From Bathymodiolus brooksi (taxonomy: Eukaryota > Mollusca > Bivalvia > Mytilida > Modiolidae), in the NCBI GenBank assembly GCA_963680875.1, contig OY804575.1, positions 101,983,505 through 102,047,504 on the forward strand: 64,000 nt of DNA, given 5' to 3'. The notes beneath the pieces are model-generated. The model had not been told where the DNA came from, searched no databases, and was given only the letters and a program-made list of their open reading frames with translations. The position numbers and the translations under genes are program-made. Shown here piece after piece: positions 11,880-23,510 of this stretch (position 1 is the stretch's first letter; every line of letters starts with the position of its first letter).

Positions 11880-12110
11880 TGATGGGTGCCACTAGTGGAG
11901 CAGGAACTGCTTACCTTTCTGGGGCACCAGAGTTCACCCCCGGTTTTTAGTGGGGTTCATGTTACTTGATATTTAGTTTTCTGTGTAATGTTTTGTAGAT
12001 TGTTGTTTGTCATTTTGTTCTTTTTCTTTTGGCCATTGTGTTGTCTGTCCTTCTTCAATTTACAGATTCTGATCACCCGCTTTGGTATCTTCAAACTCTT
12101 CTTGTTATTG
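11880..12110 (+). repeat. Dispersed repeat of the bivalve 'GGAGCACCTG' type
   Basis: 'gccactagtggagcaggaac', 'ttctggggcaccagagttca', 'ggtttttagtggggttcatg' and a 'tttggtatctt' ending match a repeat style I know as very common in mussel genomes. A second, more diverged copy is at 43940-44095. It lies within the last stretch of intron between exons 13655-13827 and 11690-11809. Family named from memory. Confidence 0.6.
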
Positions 12111-12289
12111 TTATTTTCTTTTATTTGATAGTGCAAATTTAATCAAGAAAAAAAAATAATCTCCAAGAGATAAACTACTTTTCATGTACCTTTTATAAAC
12201 ATGCAATTCAAACATGGCAAAAATATTATCAAATAAAAAAAGATTTTTCCAATAACAGGACATCCTGTTAAAAAAACCTAGAAAAGAGT

Positions 12290-13110
12290 GAATCCTCTCT
12301 GCTAGACTCCATATGGATGAGTATTGTTTTGATAGATTCCTTTATAATTAAAATTAGACAAGGGACCATCCAAAGATAATTCATGTTCAGCTAGGGTGCA
12401 ATCAAATTTCTTGTTTCTAAGAAAAAATATTGTTTTCAATTTCCCATACAGTCCTATGTTGAAAGTGACTCAAAAACACAAATTTGGTAAGGGACCATCC
12501 AACACACATTCCAACTAAGTTAACTGATTTCAGATAGGAATAATTTTAAAATATTTTTTCCCATAAGGTTATTCCTATGTTAAATATGTCCTAATGTGGT
12601 GGCCATCTTCGAAAACATATAATTTGTAAATGACCAACAAAGGAACATTCCAGCTAAATTTGCTTTCAAATGATCCTGTGGTTTCAGATAAGAATAAAGT
12701 GGAATTTTTTTTCCATAGGGACCTATGTTGAATTTGTACACTGATAATGGGCATCTTGGATTTGCAAATTAACATCCAATGACTTTTTTACTCATGTACA
12801 TTTGAGTTCAATCAAATTTCTAGTTTATGAGAAACATTATTTTACCCTCCATGTAAAAACTTTGAACAATGAGGGTAGTCATCTTTGATTTTTGATTGAC
12901 ACAAAAACACATATTTTAAAAAGGACCATCCAAGGCAAATTCCAGCCAAGTTTGTGTTCAGTGATTTCAGATTAAGAATAATTTTTAAATAAATTTTCCC
13001 ACCAATAGCCATGTCAAATTTCAAAATTAAACAAAAATCATATAAAATGTTTTGGACCACCCCAGTAACATTTCTACCAATGCTGGTTTCAAATCGGGGC
13101 CAGTGGGTTG
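12290..13110. repeat. Degenerate copies of the GGCCATCTTGG family
   Basis: Repeated phrases 'gggaccatccaa', 'ttccagctaaatttg' / 'ttccagccaagtttg', 'gtttcagat(a)agaa', 'cccatagggacctatgttga' and 'gggcatcttggatttg' show three or four consecutive decayed units of about 150-200 bp. Open frames on both strands in this stretch are repeat-derived. It occupies most of the 1.8-kb last intron. Confidence 0.6.
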
Positions 13111-13654
13111 TGGGAAATACACTAAAATGTTAACTGTTAACAGACACAAAGTGATGACAATAGCTGACATGGGCCTCCATGATATAACTGAAGTAGTATT
13201 AACAACATATAAACCTAATCCTCTTACAATTACATATCTAAATACAAGTATTAGCTTTGGCAGAAATATTAATCTCTGATAAAGGAAGTTATCATGTCCT
13301 ATTTGACCAGTATATTTAATATTCTACCATGACATCCTTGACCTTCTTTAGCTATATAATTAATACCATGATAAAACTCCCAATATATTTTAATTCGCAC
13401 ATGCATATCGACGACCAAATTATAAAAATCATTCCTCAGTAAATTCATGTATTCATACAGGACCGTGATGCATACAAACATAAAAATTATCGAATTGGTT
13501 CTTGACATATAATTTTTTCCAGAAAAAATACATAAGATAACCATCTATTGACTTTGACATTTGCAATTTGTCACTTGGGATAAAATATTTACGAAAAAAA
13601 TTAGATACAAACTATAGCTTCCATGAATTATTTCTTGAATGACCTAGTTTTTAC
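13111..13654. other. Intron sequence, nothing recognised
   Basis: Intronic relative to the minus-strand gene. The open frame 13299-13544 (minus) has no splice support. The bases 13617-13640 ('cttccatgaattatttctt') resemble the arm end of the foldback element at 8130-8150, perhaps a fragment of the same family. Confidence 0.4.
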
Positions 13655-13827
13655 CTCGTCATCTGACTGATGATTTCCGACAGTACAGTCACGACAACCT
13701 GTTAAACTTAGAAGGCACGAGTTTGCTTGTGGTGATTCCGTTGAAAGAACAGTAAAATCAAACATTTTGGTAGTGGGCTGTGCTGGTGCAAGACCGGGAA
13801 CAGGAGATGACCTTATTTCTAAAGTAT
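13655..13827 (-). CDS. Internal coding exon (173 nt), unrecognised gene
   Basis: The acceptor is a long T tract ending ATTATTCAG before 13827; the donor GAG|GTAAAA follows 13655. The first two bases complete an Asp codon begun by the upstream exon (G|AT), then 57 codons follow, ending in phase 0. The peptide reads TLEIRSSPVPGLAPAQPTTK, then MFDFTVLSTESPQANSC, a Leu/Cys stretch LLSLTGCRDCTVGN and HQSDDE. It is Ser/Pro/Thr-rich apart from a C-x2-C pair (CRDC). Phase agreement on both sides with exons 17774-18080 and 11690-11809 is the main evidence. Confidence 0.88.
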
Positions 13828-13903
13828 CTGAATAATAAAAAAAAAAAAAAGAAGAAATATCAATAATTGTTTAAGAAATAATCAATCCTTTGTTTTGTTT
13901 TAA

Positions 13904-13965
13904 TGCCACGATATAGCTGAAATACTGCAAAAGTTGGCATTAAACATCAATCAATCAGACAATCA
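13904..13965 (+). mobile_element. SINE tail fragment (second subfamily)
   Basis: 'gccacgatatagctgaaata', 'ctgcaaaagttggcattaaa' and 'catcaatcaatcag' match the tail of molluscan SINEs. Minus-strand copies of this subfamily lie at 18296-18355 and 38587-38645. No head is recognisable. Confidence 0.6.
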
Positions 13966-14061
13966 ATATTTTGTTTGATTACTGTAAAAAGCTATGATTT
14001 TCATAATCTACACATATATCCTTTATTTTTCATTGATACGGTATGTTCTCTTAGTACAGTA

Positions 14062-14510
14062 AAACCTGTCTAAACCCAACCTCATTGTGACCTAAACCTG
14101 TCTAAACCTAACCTCATTGTGACCTAAACCTGTCTAAACCCAACCTGGTTGTGACCTAAACCTGTCTAAACCCAACCTGGTTGTGACCTAAACCTGTCTA
14201 AACCCAGCCTCGTTGTGACCTAAACCTGTCTAAACCCAACCTGGTTGTGACCTAAACCTGTCTAAACCCAACCTGGTTGTGACCTAAACCTGTCTAAACC
14301 CAACCTCGTTGTGACCTAAACCTGTCTAAACCCAACCTCGTTGGGACCTAAACCTGTCTAAACCCTACCTCATTGTGACCTAAACCTGTCTAAACCCAAC
14401 CTCGTTGGGACCTAAACATGTCTAAACCCAACCTCGTTGTGACCTAAACATGTCTAAACCCAACCTCGTTGTGACCTAAACCTGTCTAAACCCTACCTCG
14501 TTGGGACCTA
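14062..14510. repeat. 32-bp minisatellite, 14 copies, inside a dispersed element
   Basis: The unit is 'aacctgtctaaacccaacct' + 'cgttgtgaccta'. Variants at two or three positions (cgttggg, ctggttg, cattgtg) alternate along the array. The sequence right after it (14511-14640: 'cggaacagacaggtgtttgg', 'ttataca ggattctgttc') matches an unamplified relative at 42447-42560, so the array is an expansion of one piece of that element. It lies in the intron between exons 17774-18080 and 13655-13827. Confidence 0.9.
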
Positions 14511-14943
14511 CTTTTGCATTCGGAACAGACAGGTGTTTGGTTTATATGGTTTCAATTAATAAAGATTTCCTACATTGGGACTTTATTTATAGTTCAGTTT
14601 ATACAGGATTCTGTTCTATGATTAGATTTACATTGTAATGGGGTTTCTTCAGATCTCCTAAGCCACAACAAACCAGTAAACAGAAGTAAGTGAGAGGTCA
14701 AATTTGAATTGGCTTGCTTTTATTCTGCAGTTGTTGGATTTAATAATTAGCTAAACAAAAATGTCAGATAAATAAAAGCAACATTCTTCTATTAGCTTAT
14801 AAAAATTAGTATAACTTTTTCTGGTACCCCTTTCATATGTTTAATCTGCCTGTTGAGCATTGGTAAGCATGATTGAACTAGTCGTAAATCAGTTCACTTC
14901 CAGTTGAGAAAATATCAGAAGGGACAATTGTGTAATATTAGCA

Positions 14944-17620
14944 TAAATGTGTGTGTTTGGCACAATACTGGAGGAGAGGCCTAGTAAACCTCCATCTTAC
15001 ATCAGTTTCTAAGCCTCATACACATAAATGTGTGTGTTTGGCACAATACTGGAGGAGAGGCCTAGTAACCCTCCATCTTACATCAGTTTCTAAGCCTCGT
15101 ACACATAAATGTGTGTGTTTGGCACAATACTGGAGGAGAGGCCTAGTAAACCTCCATCTTACATCAGTTTCTAAGCCTCATACACATAAATGTGTGTGTT
15201 TGGCACAATACTGGAGGAGAGGCCTAGTAAACCTCCATCTTACATCAGTTTCTAAGCCTCATACACATAAATGTGTGTGTTTGGCACAATACTGGAGGAG
15301 AGGCCTAGTAAACCTCCATCTTACATCAGTTTCTAAGCCTCGTACACATAAATGTGTGTGTTTGGCACAATACTGGAGGAGAGGCCTAGTAAACCTCCAT
15401 CTTACATCAGTTTCTAAGCCTCATACACATAAATGTGTGTGTTTGGCACAATACTGGAGGAGAGGCCTAGTAAACCTCCATCTTACATCAGTTTCTAAGC
15501 CTCATACACATAAATGTGTGTGTTTGGCACAATACTGGAGGAGAGGCCTAGTAAACCTCCATCTTACATCAGTTTCTAAGCCTCATACACATAAATGTGT
15601 ATGTTTGGCACAATACTGGAGGAGAGGTCTAGTAAACCTCCATCTTACATCAGTTTCTAAGCCTCGTACACATAAATGTGTGTGCTTGGCACAATACTGG
15701 AGGAGAGGCCTAGTAAACCTCCATCTTACATCAGTTTCTAAGCCTCGTACACATAAATGTGTGTGTTTGGCACAATACTGGAGGAGAGGCCTAGTAAATC
15801 TCCATCTTACATCAGTTTCTAAGCCTCGTACACATAAATGTGTGTGTTTGGCACAATACGGGAGGAGAGGCCTAGTAAACCTCCATCTTACATCAGTTTC
15901 TAAGCCTCGTACACATAAATATGTGTGTTTGGAACAATACTGGAGGAGAGGCCTAGTAAACCTCCATCTTACATCAGTTTCTAAGCCTCATACACATAAA
16001 TGTGTGTGTTTGGCACAATACTGGAGGAGAGGCCTAGTAAACCTCCATCTTACATCAGTTTCTAAGCCTCATACACATAAATGTGTGTGTTTGGCACAAT
16101 ACTGGAGGAGAGGCCTAGTAAACCTCCATCTTACATCAGTTTCTAAGCCTCGTACACATAAATGTGTGTGTTTGGCACAATACTGAAGGAGAGGCCTAGT
16201 AAACCTCCATCTTACATCAGTTTCTAAGCCTCGTACACATAAATGTGTGTGTTTGGCACAATACTGGAGGAGAGGCCTAGTAAACCTCCATCTTACATCA
16301 GTTTATAAGCCTCGTACACATAAATGTGTGTGTTTGGCACAATACTGGAGGAGAGGCCTAGTAAACCTCCATCTTACATCAGTTTCTAAGCCTCATACAC
16401 ATAAATGTGTATGTTTGGCACAATACTGGAGGAGAGGTCTAGTAAACCTCCATCTTACATCAGTTTCTAAGCCTCGTACACATAAATGTGTGTGCTTGGC
16501 ACAATACTGGAGGAGAGGCCTAGTAAACCTCCATCTTACATCAGTTTCTAAGCCTCGTACACATAAATGTGTGTGTTTGGCACAATACTGGAGGAGAGGC
16601 CTAGTAAATCTCCATCTTACATCAGTTTCTAAGCCTCGTACACATAAATGTGTGTGTTTGGCACAATACGGGAGGAGAGGCCTAGTAAACCTCCATCTTA
16701 CATCAGTTTCTAAGCCTCGTACACATAAATATGTGTGTTTGGAACAATACTGGAGGAGAGGCCTAGTAAACCTCCATCTTACATCAGTTTCTAAGCCTCA
16801 TACACATAAATGTGTGTGTTTGGCACAATACTGGAGGAGAGGCCTAGTAAACCTCCATCTTACATCAGTTTCTAAGCCTCATACACATAAATGTGTGTGT
16901 TTGGCACAATACTGGAGGAGAGGCCTAGTAAACCTCCATCTTACATCAGTTTCTAAGCCTCGTACACATAAATGTGTGTGTTTGGCACAATACTGAAGGA
17001 GAGGCCTAGTAAACCTCCATCTTACATCAGTTTCTAAGCCTCGTACACATAACTGTGTGTGTTTGGCACAATACTGGAGGAGAGGCCTAGTAAACCTCCA
17101 TCTTACATCAGTTTATAAGCCTCGTACACATAAATGTGTGTGTTTGCCACAATACTGGAGGAGAGGCCTAGTAAACCTCCATCTTACATCAGTTTCTAAG
17201 CCTCGTACACATAAATGTGTGTGTTTGGCACAATACTGGAGGAGAGGCCTAGTAAACCTCCATCTTACATCCGTTTCTAAGCCTCGTACACATAAATGTG
17301 TGTGTTTGGCACAATACTGGAGGAGAGGCCTAGTAAACCTCCATCTTACATCAGTTTCTAAGCCTCGTACACATAAATGTGTGTGTTTGGCACAATACTG
17401 GAGGAGAGGCCTAGTAAACCTCCATCTTACATCAGTTTCTAAGCCTCGTACACATAAATGTGTGTGTTTGGCACAATACTGGAGGAGAGGCCTAGTAAAC
17501 CTCCATCTTACATCAGTTTCTAAGCCTCGTACACATAAATGTGTGTGTTTGGCACAATACTGGAGGAGAGGCCTAGTAAACCTCCATCTTACATCAGTTT
17601 CTAAGCCTCGTACACATAAA
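14944..17620. repeat. 81-bp minisatellite, about 33 copies, with a duplicated 10-unit block
   Basis: The unit includes 'aaatgtgtgtgtttggcaca', 'atactggaggagaggcctag', 'taaacctccatcttacatca' and 'gtttctaagcctc(a/g)taca'. Private variants recur exactly 810 bp apart: 'gtgtatgtttgg' at about 15598 and 16408, and 'actgaaggag' at about 16183 and 16993. A block of ten units was therefore duplicated. Long open frames (14951-16186, 16247-16996, 17057-17698) with a 27-residue period exist only because 81 is divisible by three. The array ends about 150 bp from the donor of exon 17774-18080. Confidence 0.92.
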
Positions 17621-17773
17621 TTTTATAATTTAAGACACTGCACTAATATTGTACGTAAATCTTCTTTACCAAGTACATATTTAACTAAACTCTATTAACT
17701 AAAGGGAGATAAGAAAAAACATTGTCTATGGCACTTGATTGAGAATAAAAATTAAAAACAAAATACTACAAAC

Positions 17774-18080
17774 CTGGACGAACAGGTAAAGAGTTTGTCA
17801 GAAACTGAGTTTCAGCCTCCAAGCTAGTATCATCTGATTTAGGAAGAGGTTTGTAGGAACAACGAGCATGACCGTTACGATTCGATGAGTTAGTAGTTAG
17901 GAGAGTATGGTTGTTAGAACGGAAAGAATCATTGTTATTCTGGCTCCCATGTCTTTGACCACCTTGTCTTTTCTTCTTTAAGAACTGTACCAGTCCATGT
18001 TTCCAATTTGAATATTTCACAGAGGTTTTTTTAGTGTCGGAAGAAGGTTGTAGAGAGTTGCATGATCTGCCAGTCAGGTT
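17774..18080 (-). CDS. Internal coding exon (307 nt), unrecognised gene
   Basis: The acceptor ATTTTTATTTTCAG precedes 18080 and the donor CCAG|GTTTGT follows 17774. It starts in phase 0 and ends one base into a codon. It encodes about 102 residues opening NLTGRSCNSLQPSSDTKKTS, then VKYSNWKHGLVQFLKKKRQG, an Asn/Ser-rich stretch, and ends FLTNSLPVRPG. The short amphipathic, basic segment (NWKHGLVQFLKKKRQGGQR) is the only non-random-looking part and could bind membrane or a partner; this is speculation. The rest is Asn/Ser/Arg-rich. Phases fit exon 13655-13827 downstream and the phase-0 donors upstream. Confidence 0.9.
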
Positions 18081-18295
18081 CTGAAAATAAAAATAAATTA
18101 TTTTTTAATAGAACTGAATGTATATTTTGTGATATTTCTGCAGTATGAGTATGAATGATATATTTCATAAAGCATGGAATTGCATCATGCTAAAGAGATG
18201 TACAAATAATCATTTCTTCTTACTGCATAAATGTCACACAATATTGCACACTAACCTAAAAATTAAATTATTCTAACAAATCAGATCTGCTGACA

Positions 18296-18355
18296 GATTG
18301 ATTGATTGGTGCTTATCGCCAACTTTAGCAGTATATCAGCTATATTGTGGCGTGA
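18296..18355 (-). mobile_element. SINE tail fragment, inverted
   Basis: 'gattgattggtgcttatcgc' and 'agcagtatatcagctatatt' are the reverse complement of the tail seen at 13904-13965. No head was found upstream. It lies in the 9.6-kb intron. Confidence 0.55.
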
Positions 18356-18659
18356 ACAAATTTCATCTGCTGACAGAATGTAATTATTGCTGCATGAATA
18401 AAGACAATAATAATGTACTTTAATGAATGGTATTTATATAAATAAAAATGGTGTAAAATTACTTTATAGGGGTAACAAATTTTGTAGATTTTTGTGGTTT
18501 ATTAAACAAAATGAATATACAATATTAACTTACAGTATGACAAATGTAAAAAATAAAAAAAAAAAGGGAAAAAAAGCAAATTACAATATATAAAAAATTA
18601 CAATCTGCCGTAGCCGTAACAACAATAGTGGAACACAAAATCAAAACAAAATAAAACAT

Positions 18660-19639
18660 GGGCAATGCAAAGCGTGGCATATCCCCTTGCCTAAAAATTT
18701 GACCCGGTGACCTTGGCCTTTGACCTATGACCTTGAAAATCAATAGAGTTCCAGATTCTCTTAAGGACTAATCATGTACCAAGTTTGGTCAAAATCCATT
18801 GAAGGGTGTTGATTCTAGTGTTCACAGGGATGTTATGCTGTAAAAACTTGACCTGGTGACCTTGACCTTTGACCTAGAAAATCAATAGGGTTCCAGATTC
18901 TTTTAAGGACTAAGTATGTACCAAGTTTAGTCAAAATCCATTGAAGGATGTTGATTCTAAAGTGTTCACAAGGATGTTACACGGTAAAAATTTGACCCGG
19001 TGACCTTGACCTTTGACCTTGAAAATCAATAGGGTTCCAGATTCTCTTAAGGACTAAGTATGTACCAAGTTTGGTCAAAATCCATTGAAGGATGTTGATT
19101 CTAGAGTGTTCACCAGGATGTTACATGGTAAAAATTTGACCCGGTGACCTTGACCTTTGACCTTGAAAATCAATAGGGTTCCAGATTCTGCTAGGACTAA
19201 GTATGTACCAAGTTTGGTCAAAATCCATTGAAGGATGTTGATTCTAGAGTATTCACAAGGATGTTACACGGTAAACATTTGACCTGGTGACCTTGACCTT
19301 TGACCTTGAAAATCAATAGGGTTCCAGATTCTCTTAAGGACTAAATATGTACCAAGTTTGGTCAAAATCCATTGAAGGATGTTGATTCTAGAGTATTCAC
19401 AAGGATGTTAAGCAGTAAACATTTGACCTGGTGACCTTGACCTTTGACCTTGAAAATCAATAGGGTTCCAGATTCTCTTAAGGACTAAGTATGTACCAAG
19501 TTTGGTCAAAATCCATTGAAGGATGTTGATTCTAGAGTGTTCACAAATGTTACGGAAGGGCGGGTGGACGGACGGAAGGAAGGAATGACGGACAGTAGCG
19601 TTACTATATCCCTTTGCAACTTCGTTGGCGAGGGGATAA
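18660..19639. mobile_element. Element with ~143-bp core repeats and complementary ends
   Basis: It begins 'gggcaatgcaaagcgtggca' + 'tatccccttgcc' and ends 'ttgcaacttcgttggcgagg' + 'ggata', so the tips (TATCCCCTNGCC / GGCGAGGGGATA) are inverted copies. Between them are about six tandem units of about 143 bp containing 'gtgaccttgacctttgacct', 'aatcaatagggttccagatt' and 'accaagtttggtcaaaatcc'. A shorter copy with about three units is at 29345-29821. The layout, with short complementary tips and a variable number of core repeats, recalls non-autonomous 'pearl'-type elements described in bivalves. Confidence 0.8.
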
Positions 19640-20527
19640 TAACAAGAGATTAGATAACACAAATCCCACAAAATTAAATAAAATGGAACACACAGATGCC
19701 CCACCCTCCTTTTTCCAGCTACAGTAAACAGGGACATAACTCTGGAATCATAACCAAATTAAAACTTGACCTGTGTATTGTGGTCAAAAACATTGTGAAA
19801 TAAATTTCAAATGATATGCATCGGAAGAACTCAAGTTAATGAACAGAAAAACGAGAACTTGGTATTTTTTGGCAAAACAAGGGGCATAACTCCAGAACGA
19901 GGAAAGTAGTAAAGTTATTTCGATCGAACTTGGTCTTTCTTTTATGGTTCCTGACCTAGTGTATAAATTTAAATATCTTGATGTGAGCCCTGTGGATCTG
20001 TTGATTATTATTTTGTAGTGATGACGGGTCTAAGTATGGTGTAATAAGATCATGGAGTAAATAAAAGACATCTTGAGACAGGCACAAATTTAAAAACCTC
20101 CAAAAGAATAACTTTATCTAGAAAAATAGGGATCCTTGAATGAAAGTTATTTGAAAATATTGAAATTCAACTTGTCTCTTTTTAAAAAAAAATATATATA
20201 CTAAGTTAACATCATGAACACCTTTAATCAACATAATCTGCACAACAAGTAACAAAACCCATTCAAAGTTGATTAAGCTGATTAAACTTAAAGTGTGGGT
20301 AATAATTGACCATTCATAAAAAGAGGTGGGTCACTATTTTATTATTATAATGCGATGTAGATTTTCCCCCTCAACACTTCTATGCTATTATACCAGCTAG
20401 TTCTGGTGAATATATATATATTGGTAAAATGTACCATTATTGAATGAACATAACATAACTAATACATGTACAATTCATCTTCTTATTAGACATATATGAC
20501 TATAAAAGTGGAGAAAACCATATACCC
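19640..20527. other. Intron sequence, minor repeats only
   Basis: Phrases 'aaacagggacataactctgg' (about 19725) and 'aaggggcataactccagaac' (about 19880) are two fragments of one repeat type that also appears near 41840. No coding signal was seen. Confidence 0.4.
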
Positions 20528-21233
20528 AGGGATGATCCTGGTTAGAAAATAACATAACTGACAATCAATGAAAAATAGCTGACACCATTTACACCCCCAT
20601 TCAAATGGTCTATTTTTGACATGTTCTGACTGTGTCCAGCAACTTTCGTACATTTTTTCTCTCCAGAGGAAAATGGCTGAAATCAGTTAAATAACTGAAA
20701 AACAAATCATCCCTGTACACCATACTTTTACCAAAACCAGAGGTAATTTAACAACTGATCAAATCTTCCTGACAGACAGAGAAAAAAATTAAATCTTGAT
20801 AAGTGGAAAGAAAATAATCTACAGTTCAGGATTATTTGGCTTAACTATAAACAAATACATAGATATATTAATCCACTATTTATCTCTGGTGTAATACAAT
20901 TGTTAAGTGAATTCTTTCATTCAAGTTTTATAACCCCACGAATACGTGGAGTTAAGTACTTTATAAGCCAATGTGATCCAAAAACAAAGCCCTATGTAAA
21001 TACATAAGTGTAAATAGTTTATAAGTAAACATCATTGATGATCCTAGTTAGAAAATAAAATAACTGAAATCAATGAAAAATAGCTGAAACCATCTACACC
21101 CCCTTTCAAAATGGTCATTTTTGACCTGTTCTGACCATGTACAGCAACTTTCGTAAAACAAATTTCAGAGGAAAACAGCTGAAATCAGTAACTGAAAAAC
21201 ATCATCCTTGCATCATACCATTTTATTATGTTC
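20528..21233. repeat. Pair of ~200-bp direct repeats
   Basis: 20528-20728 and 21037-21233 are parallel diverged copies sharing 'aatcaatgaaaaatagctga', 'gttctgac(t/c)(g)tgt', 'cagcaactttcgta' and 'agaggaaaa(t/c)(g/a)gctgaaatcag', about 510 bp apart. They probably belong to a dispersed family or a local duplication. Confidence 0.65.
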
Positions 21234-21442
21234 AGGACCATGTCAAATAAATTCCATTGTTTAATATTTCTCTAAAATAGCTAGTTTTTTTTGCCATATA
21301 ACTTTAAGAAAGCAAAAAGAAATAATTCAGCTTAAAGGTAACTAAAACTACATGAAAAGCATCCTATTTATCTTATCTAAATCTTTAATTAAAAAAAGGA
21401 AGAAAAAAAAGAAAGAAAAAAGAGACGAGAAAAAAGAAAGAC

Positions 21443-21492
21443 TGCCACGATATAACTGAAATATTGTTGAAAGTAGTGTTAAACACCATAAC
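21443..21492 (+). mobile_element. SINE tail fragment
   Basis: 'ctgccacgatataactgaaa' and 'agtagtgttaaacaccataa' match the last 50 bp of the SINE at 4803-5058. It follows a purine-rich GAAAGAAAA tract. Confidence 0.6.
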
Positions 21493-22065
21493 CCCTCCCA
21501 AAAGCAAAATTGAAAAAAAATCGTTCATCTATTTAAAAGATGCTTAAGTATGTAGTTGAACCATACTTACAAATTGGAAAAGAAATTCAATCCTTGCCAT
21601 TTTCACTTCTCTATTGTGGAATGACATTTTGTCTTAATTAAATAATAGGATGACTTATGTCATCACAAAATTTCACACTGGTCTTTAAAACACAAATATT
21701 TCCAACATGGAAAATGGCCAAAAAATTGTTATTTTTCATATAATATATATGTAGTTACAACCAATCATTATGCATATCAAATCTTAAAATTCTTGTGGCT
21801 TAAACCTAGGAGTGGTACCTTGTAATGTAATTTCATTTCTGGCCAAGTATTCCCTTGTTTTCCTAATCAATGTTGTGTCTTAGTGGAAATAACAGTAGAC
21901 ATCACTTTTGCAAGCCAAAGATTTGGCCTGAATGGGGTTCAAACAGATTTCCAGCACTTCAGACAGACAAACTGGAATAAATGTCATTGATATGACACCA
22001 AATTAAGTGAAGGTTTAATTGATGGGGGGCGGAGGGAACACACTTAATCCTTCCAACAGAAATGT

Positions 22066-22322
22066 TTGTTTGATGGTGTTCAATGCCACTTTCAACAATA
22101 TTTGAGTTATATCGTGGCAGTCAGTTTCATTGGTGGAGGAAACTGGAGGAACTGGTGAAAACCACCGACCTGTCACAAGTCATTGATAAACTTTGTCACA
22201 TTATGTTGTACACCTCACCCTGATCAAGATTCGAACTCCCAACATCAGTGGTGATAGGCACTGATTGCATAGGTAGTTGTAAATCCAATTACCATACGAT
22301 AATGGCCACGGCAGCCCCCACC
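22066..22322 (-). mobile_element. tRNA-derived SINE, near full length
   Basis: Reverse orientation of the 4803-5058 element: tail 'gttcaatgccactttcaaca', middle 'gaaaaccaccgacctgtcac' and head containing 'gattcgaactcccaacatca' (B-box in reverse). The end of the head reads 'ccatacgataatggccacg'. It lies in the 9.6-kb intron. Confidence 0.78.
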
Positions 22323-22782
22323 AGAAATGTAAATATCTACTGAAATAGATGTGACACAATTTTTGTTTTTTTTTATTCCTGAACAATCGCCGATCTCTGT
22401 AATTTGTTAGGATGTAAATAAAATCGATTTTTTTTTTTATTTGACAGGTGATTGAACCCTCCGAGTCTGTTCCTTCTACAATTTTTTAATATTGAGGGAT
22501 ACTGTGATATACAAAATTATACTGTGAAAATCTGAAAAGTATGGACAACTACAAACCCTGATTGGACCAAGAATATCCCTTCTTAATTTCAATGTTTTGT
22601 AAACTCATTTTAAGCAACGTGACAGAATTGCTTTCGCCAAAAAAATCCTCTTACTATAAGTCTATTTACAATGCACAATTCAAAACTATATAGGTGTAAC
22701 GGGTATGTTCCTCCTATCTAAGGCTATAGGAACCGTAGTACTTTCATAGCCACCCTCTGTTGTGTTAGTGAAGATCTCCTTT

Positions 22783-22851
22783 AGCTCAGTTGGTAGAGCG
22801 TTGGCTTACAGTGCGAGAGGTCCCAGAATCGAATACCATCAGGGGACATTG
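22783..22851 (+). pseudogene. tRNA-like sequence, probably a SINE head or tRNA pseudogene
   Basis: 'tttagctcagttggtagagc' is a perfect polymerase III A box and D arm. The B-box region reads 'gaatcgaatacc' instead of GGTTCGAATCC. Acceptor strands tcctttta/caggggga-like pair only in part, and the anticodon stem has a mismatch. The anticodon loop would be ttacagt. A functional tRNA is unlikely. Confidence 0.6.
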
Positions 22852-23081
22852 TAATTTTCAGAGATAAAATATGCGCTACTGTTACATAGGTTCCAATCTG
22901 TTGAATCAACAATTATTGCAATGTCAAGGCCAATAGCCAACTAACTTGAATTATCTGTGAGACACTTTCAACTGTTTAACATGCTGTTTGTGTTATGAAA
23001 TATAGATAAAAAAAATTTTGAGGTACTACTGTAGTTTTCATTTGTCTCTGTGTAAACGTCCAAGTATAGGCTATGGTTATG

Positions 23082-23335
23082 ATTTATGGTGCTTAATGCC
23101 ACTTTCAACAATATATCAGTTATATCGTGGTGGTCAATTTTAATGGTGGAGGAAACTGGAGTACCCCGAGAAAACCACCGACCTGCTTCAAGTCACTGAC
23201 AAACTTAATCACATAATGTTGTATCGAGTACAATTCGTCTAAGTGGGATTCAAACTCAAGATAGTGGTGATAGGCACTGATTGCAAAGGTAGTTGTTTAT
23301 CCAACTGCCATACGATTATGACCACGATGGCCCCA
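23082..23335 (-). mobile_element. tRNA-derived SINE, near full length
   Basis: Shows the same order of blocks as 22066-22322: 'gtgcttaatgccactttcaa', 'gagaaaaccaccgacctgct', 'aatcacataatgttgtatcg' and the head ending 'ccatacgattatgaccacga'. The B-box is degenerate ('gattcaaactcaaga'). It is the third copy in the window. Confidence 0.75.
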
Positions 23336-23510
23336 AGTATAAGATTTAAGATGACCAAATTCCAAACTAAAAAAAAAACTAGAAAAGAAGTATGCTCCCG
23401 CACTTGATAATTATGGACAAAGTTGTTTTGTTAGGAGTGATTTTGTAAAAATGAAGTGTGTCTGTAAGACACAAATGATGCCCCCGCCTGACCATAAGAA
23501 ATTATAAACT

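Noticed and set aside
14951..17698. Long open frames (411, 249 and 213 codons) encoding 27-residue repeats
   Set aside because: They exist because the 81-bp unit is divisible by three and lacks stops in one frame. Single-base variants are not biased to silent positions, there is no unique protein sequence, and they lie in an intron antisense to the gene.
22783..22851. Functional tRNA gene
   Set aside because: The A box is perfect, but the B box, anticodon stem and acceptor stem are damaged; better read as a SINE head or pseudogene.
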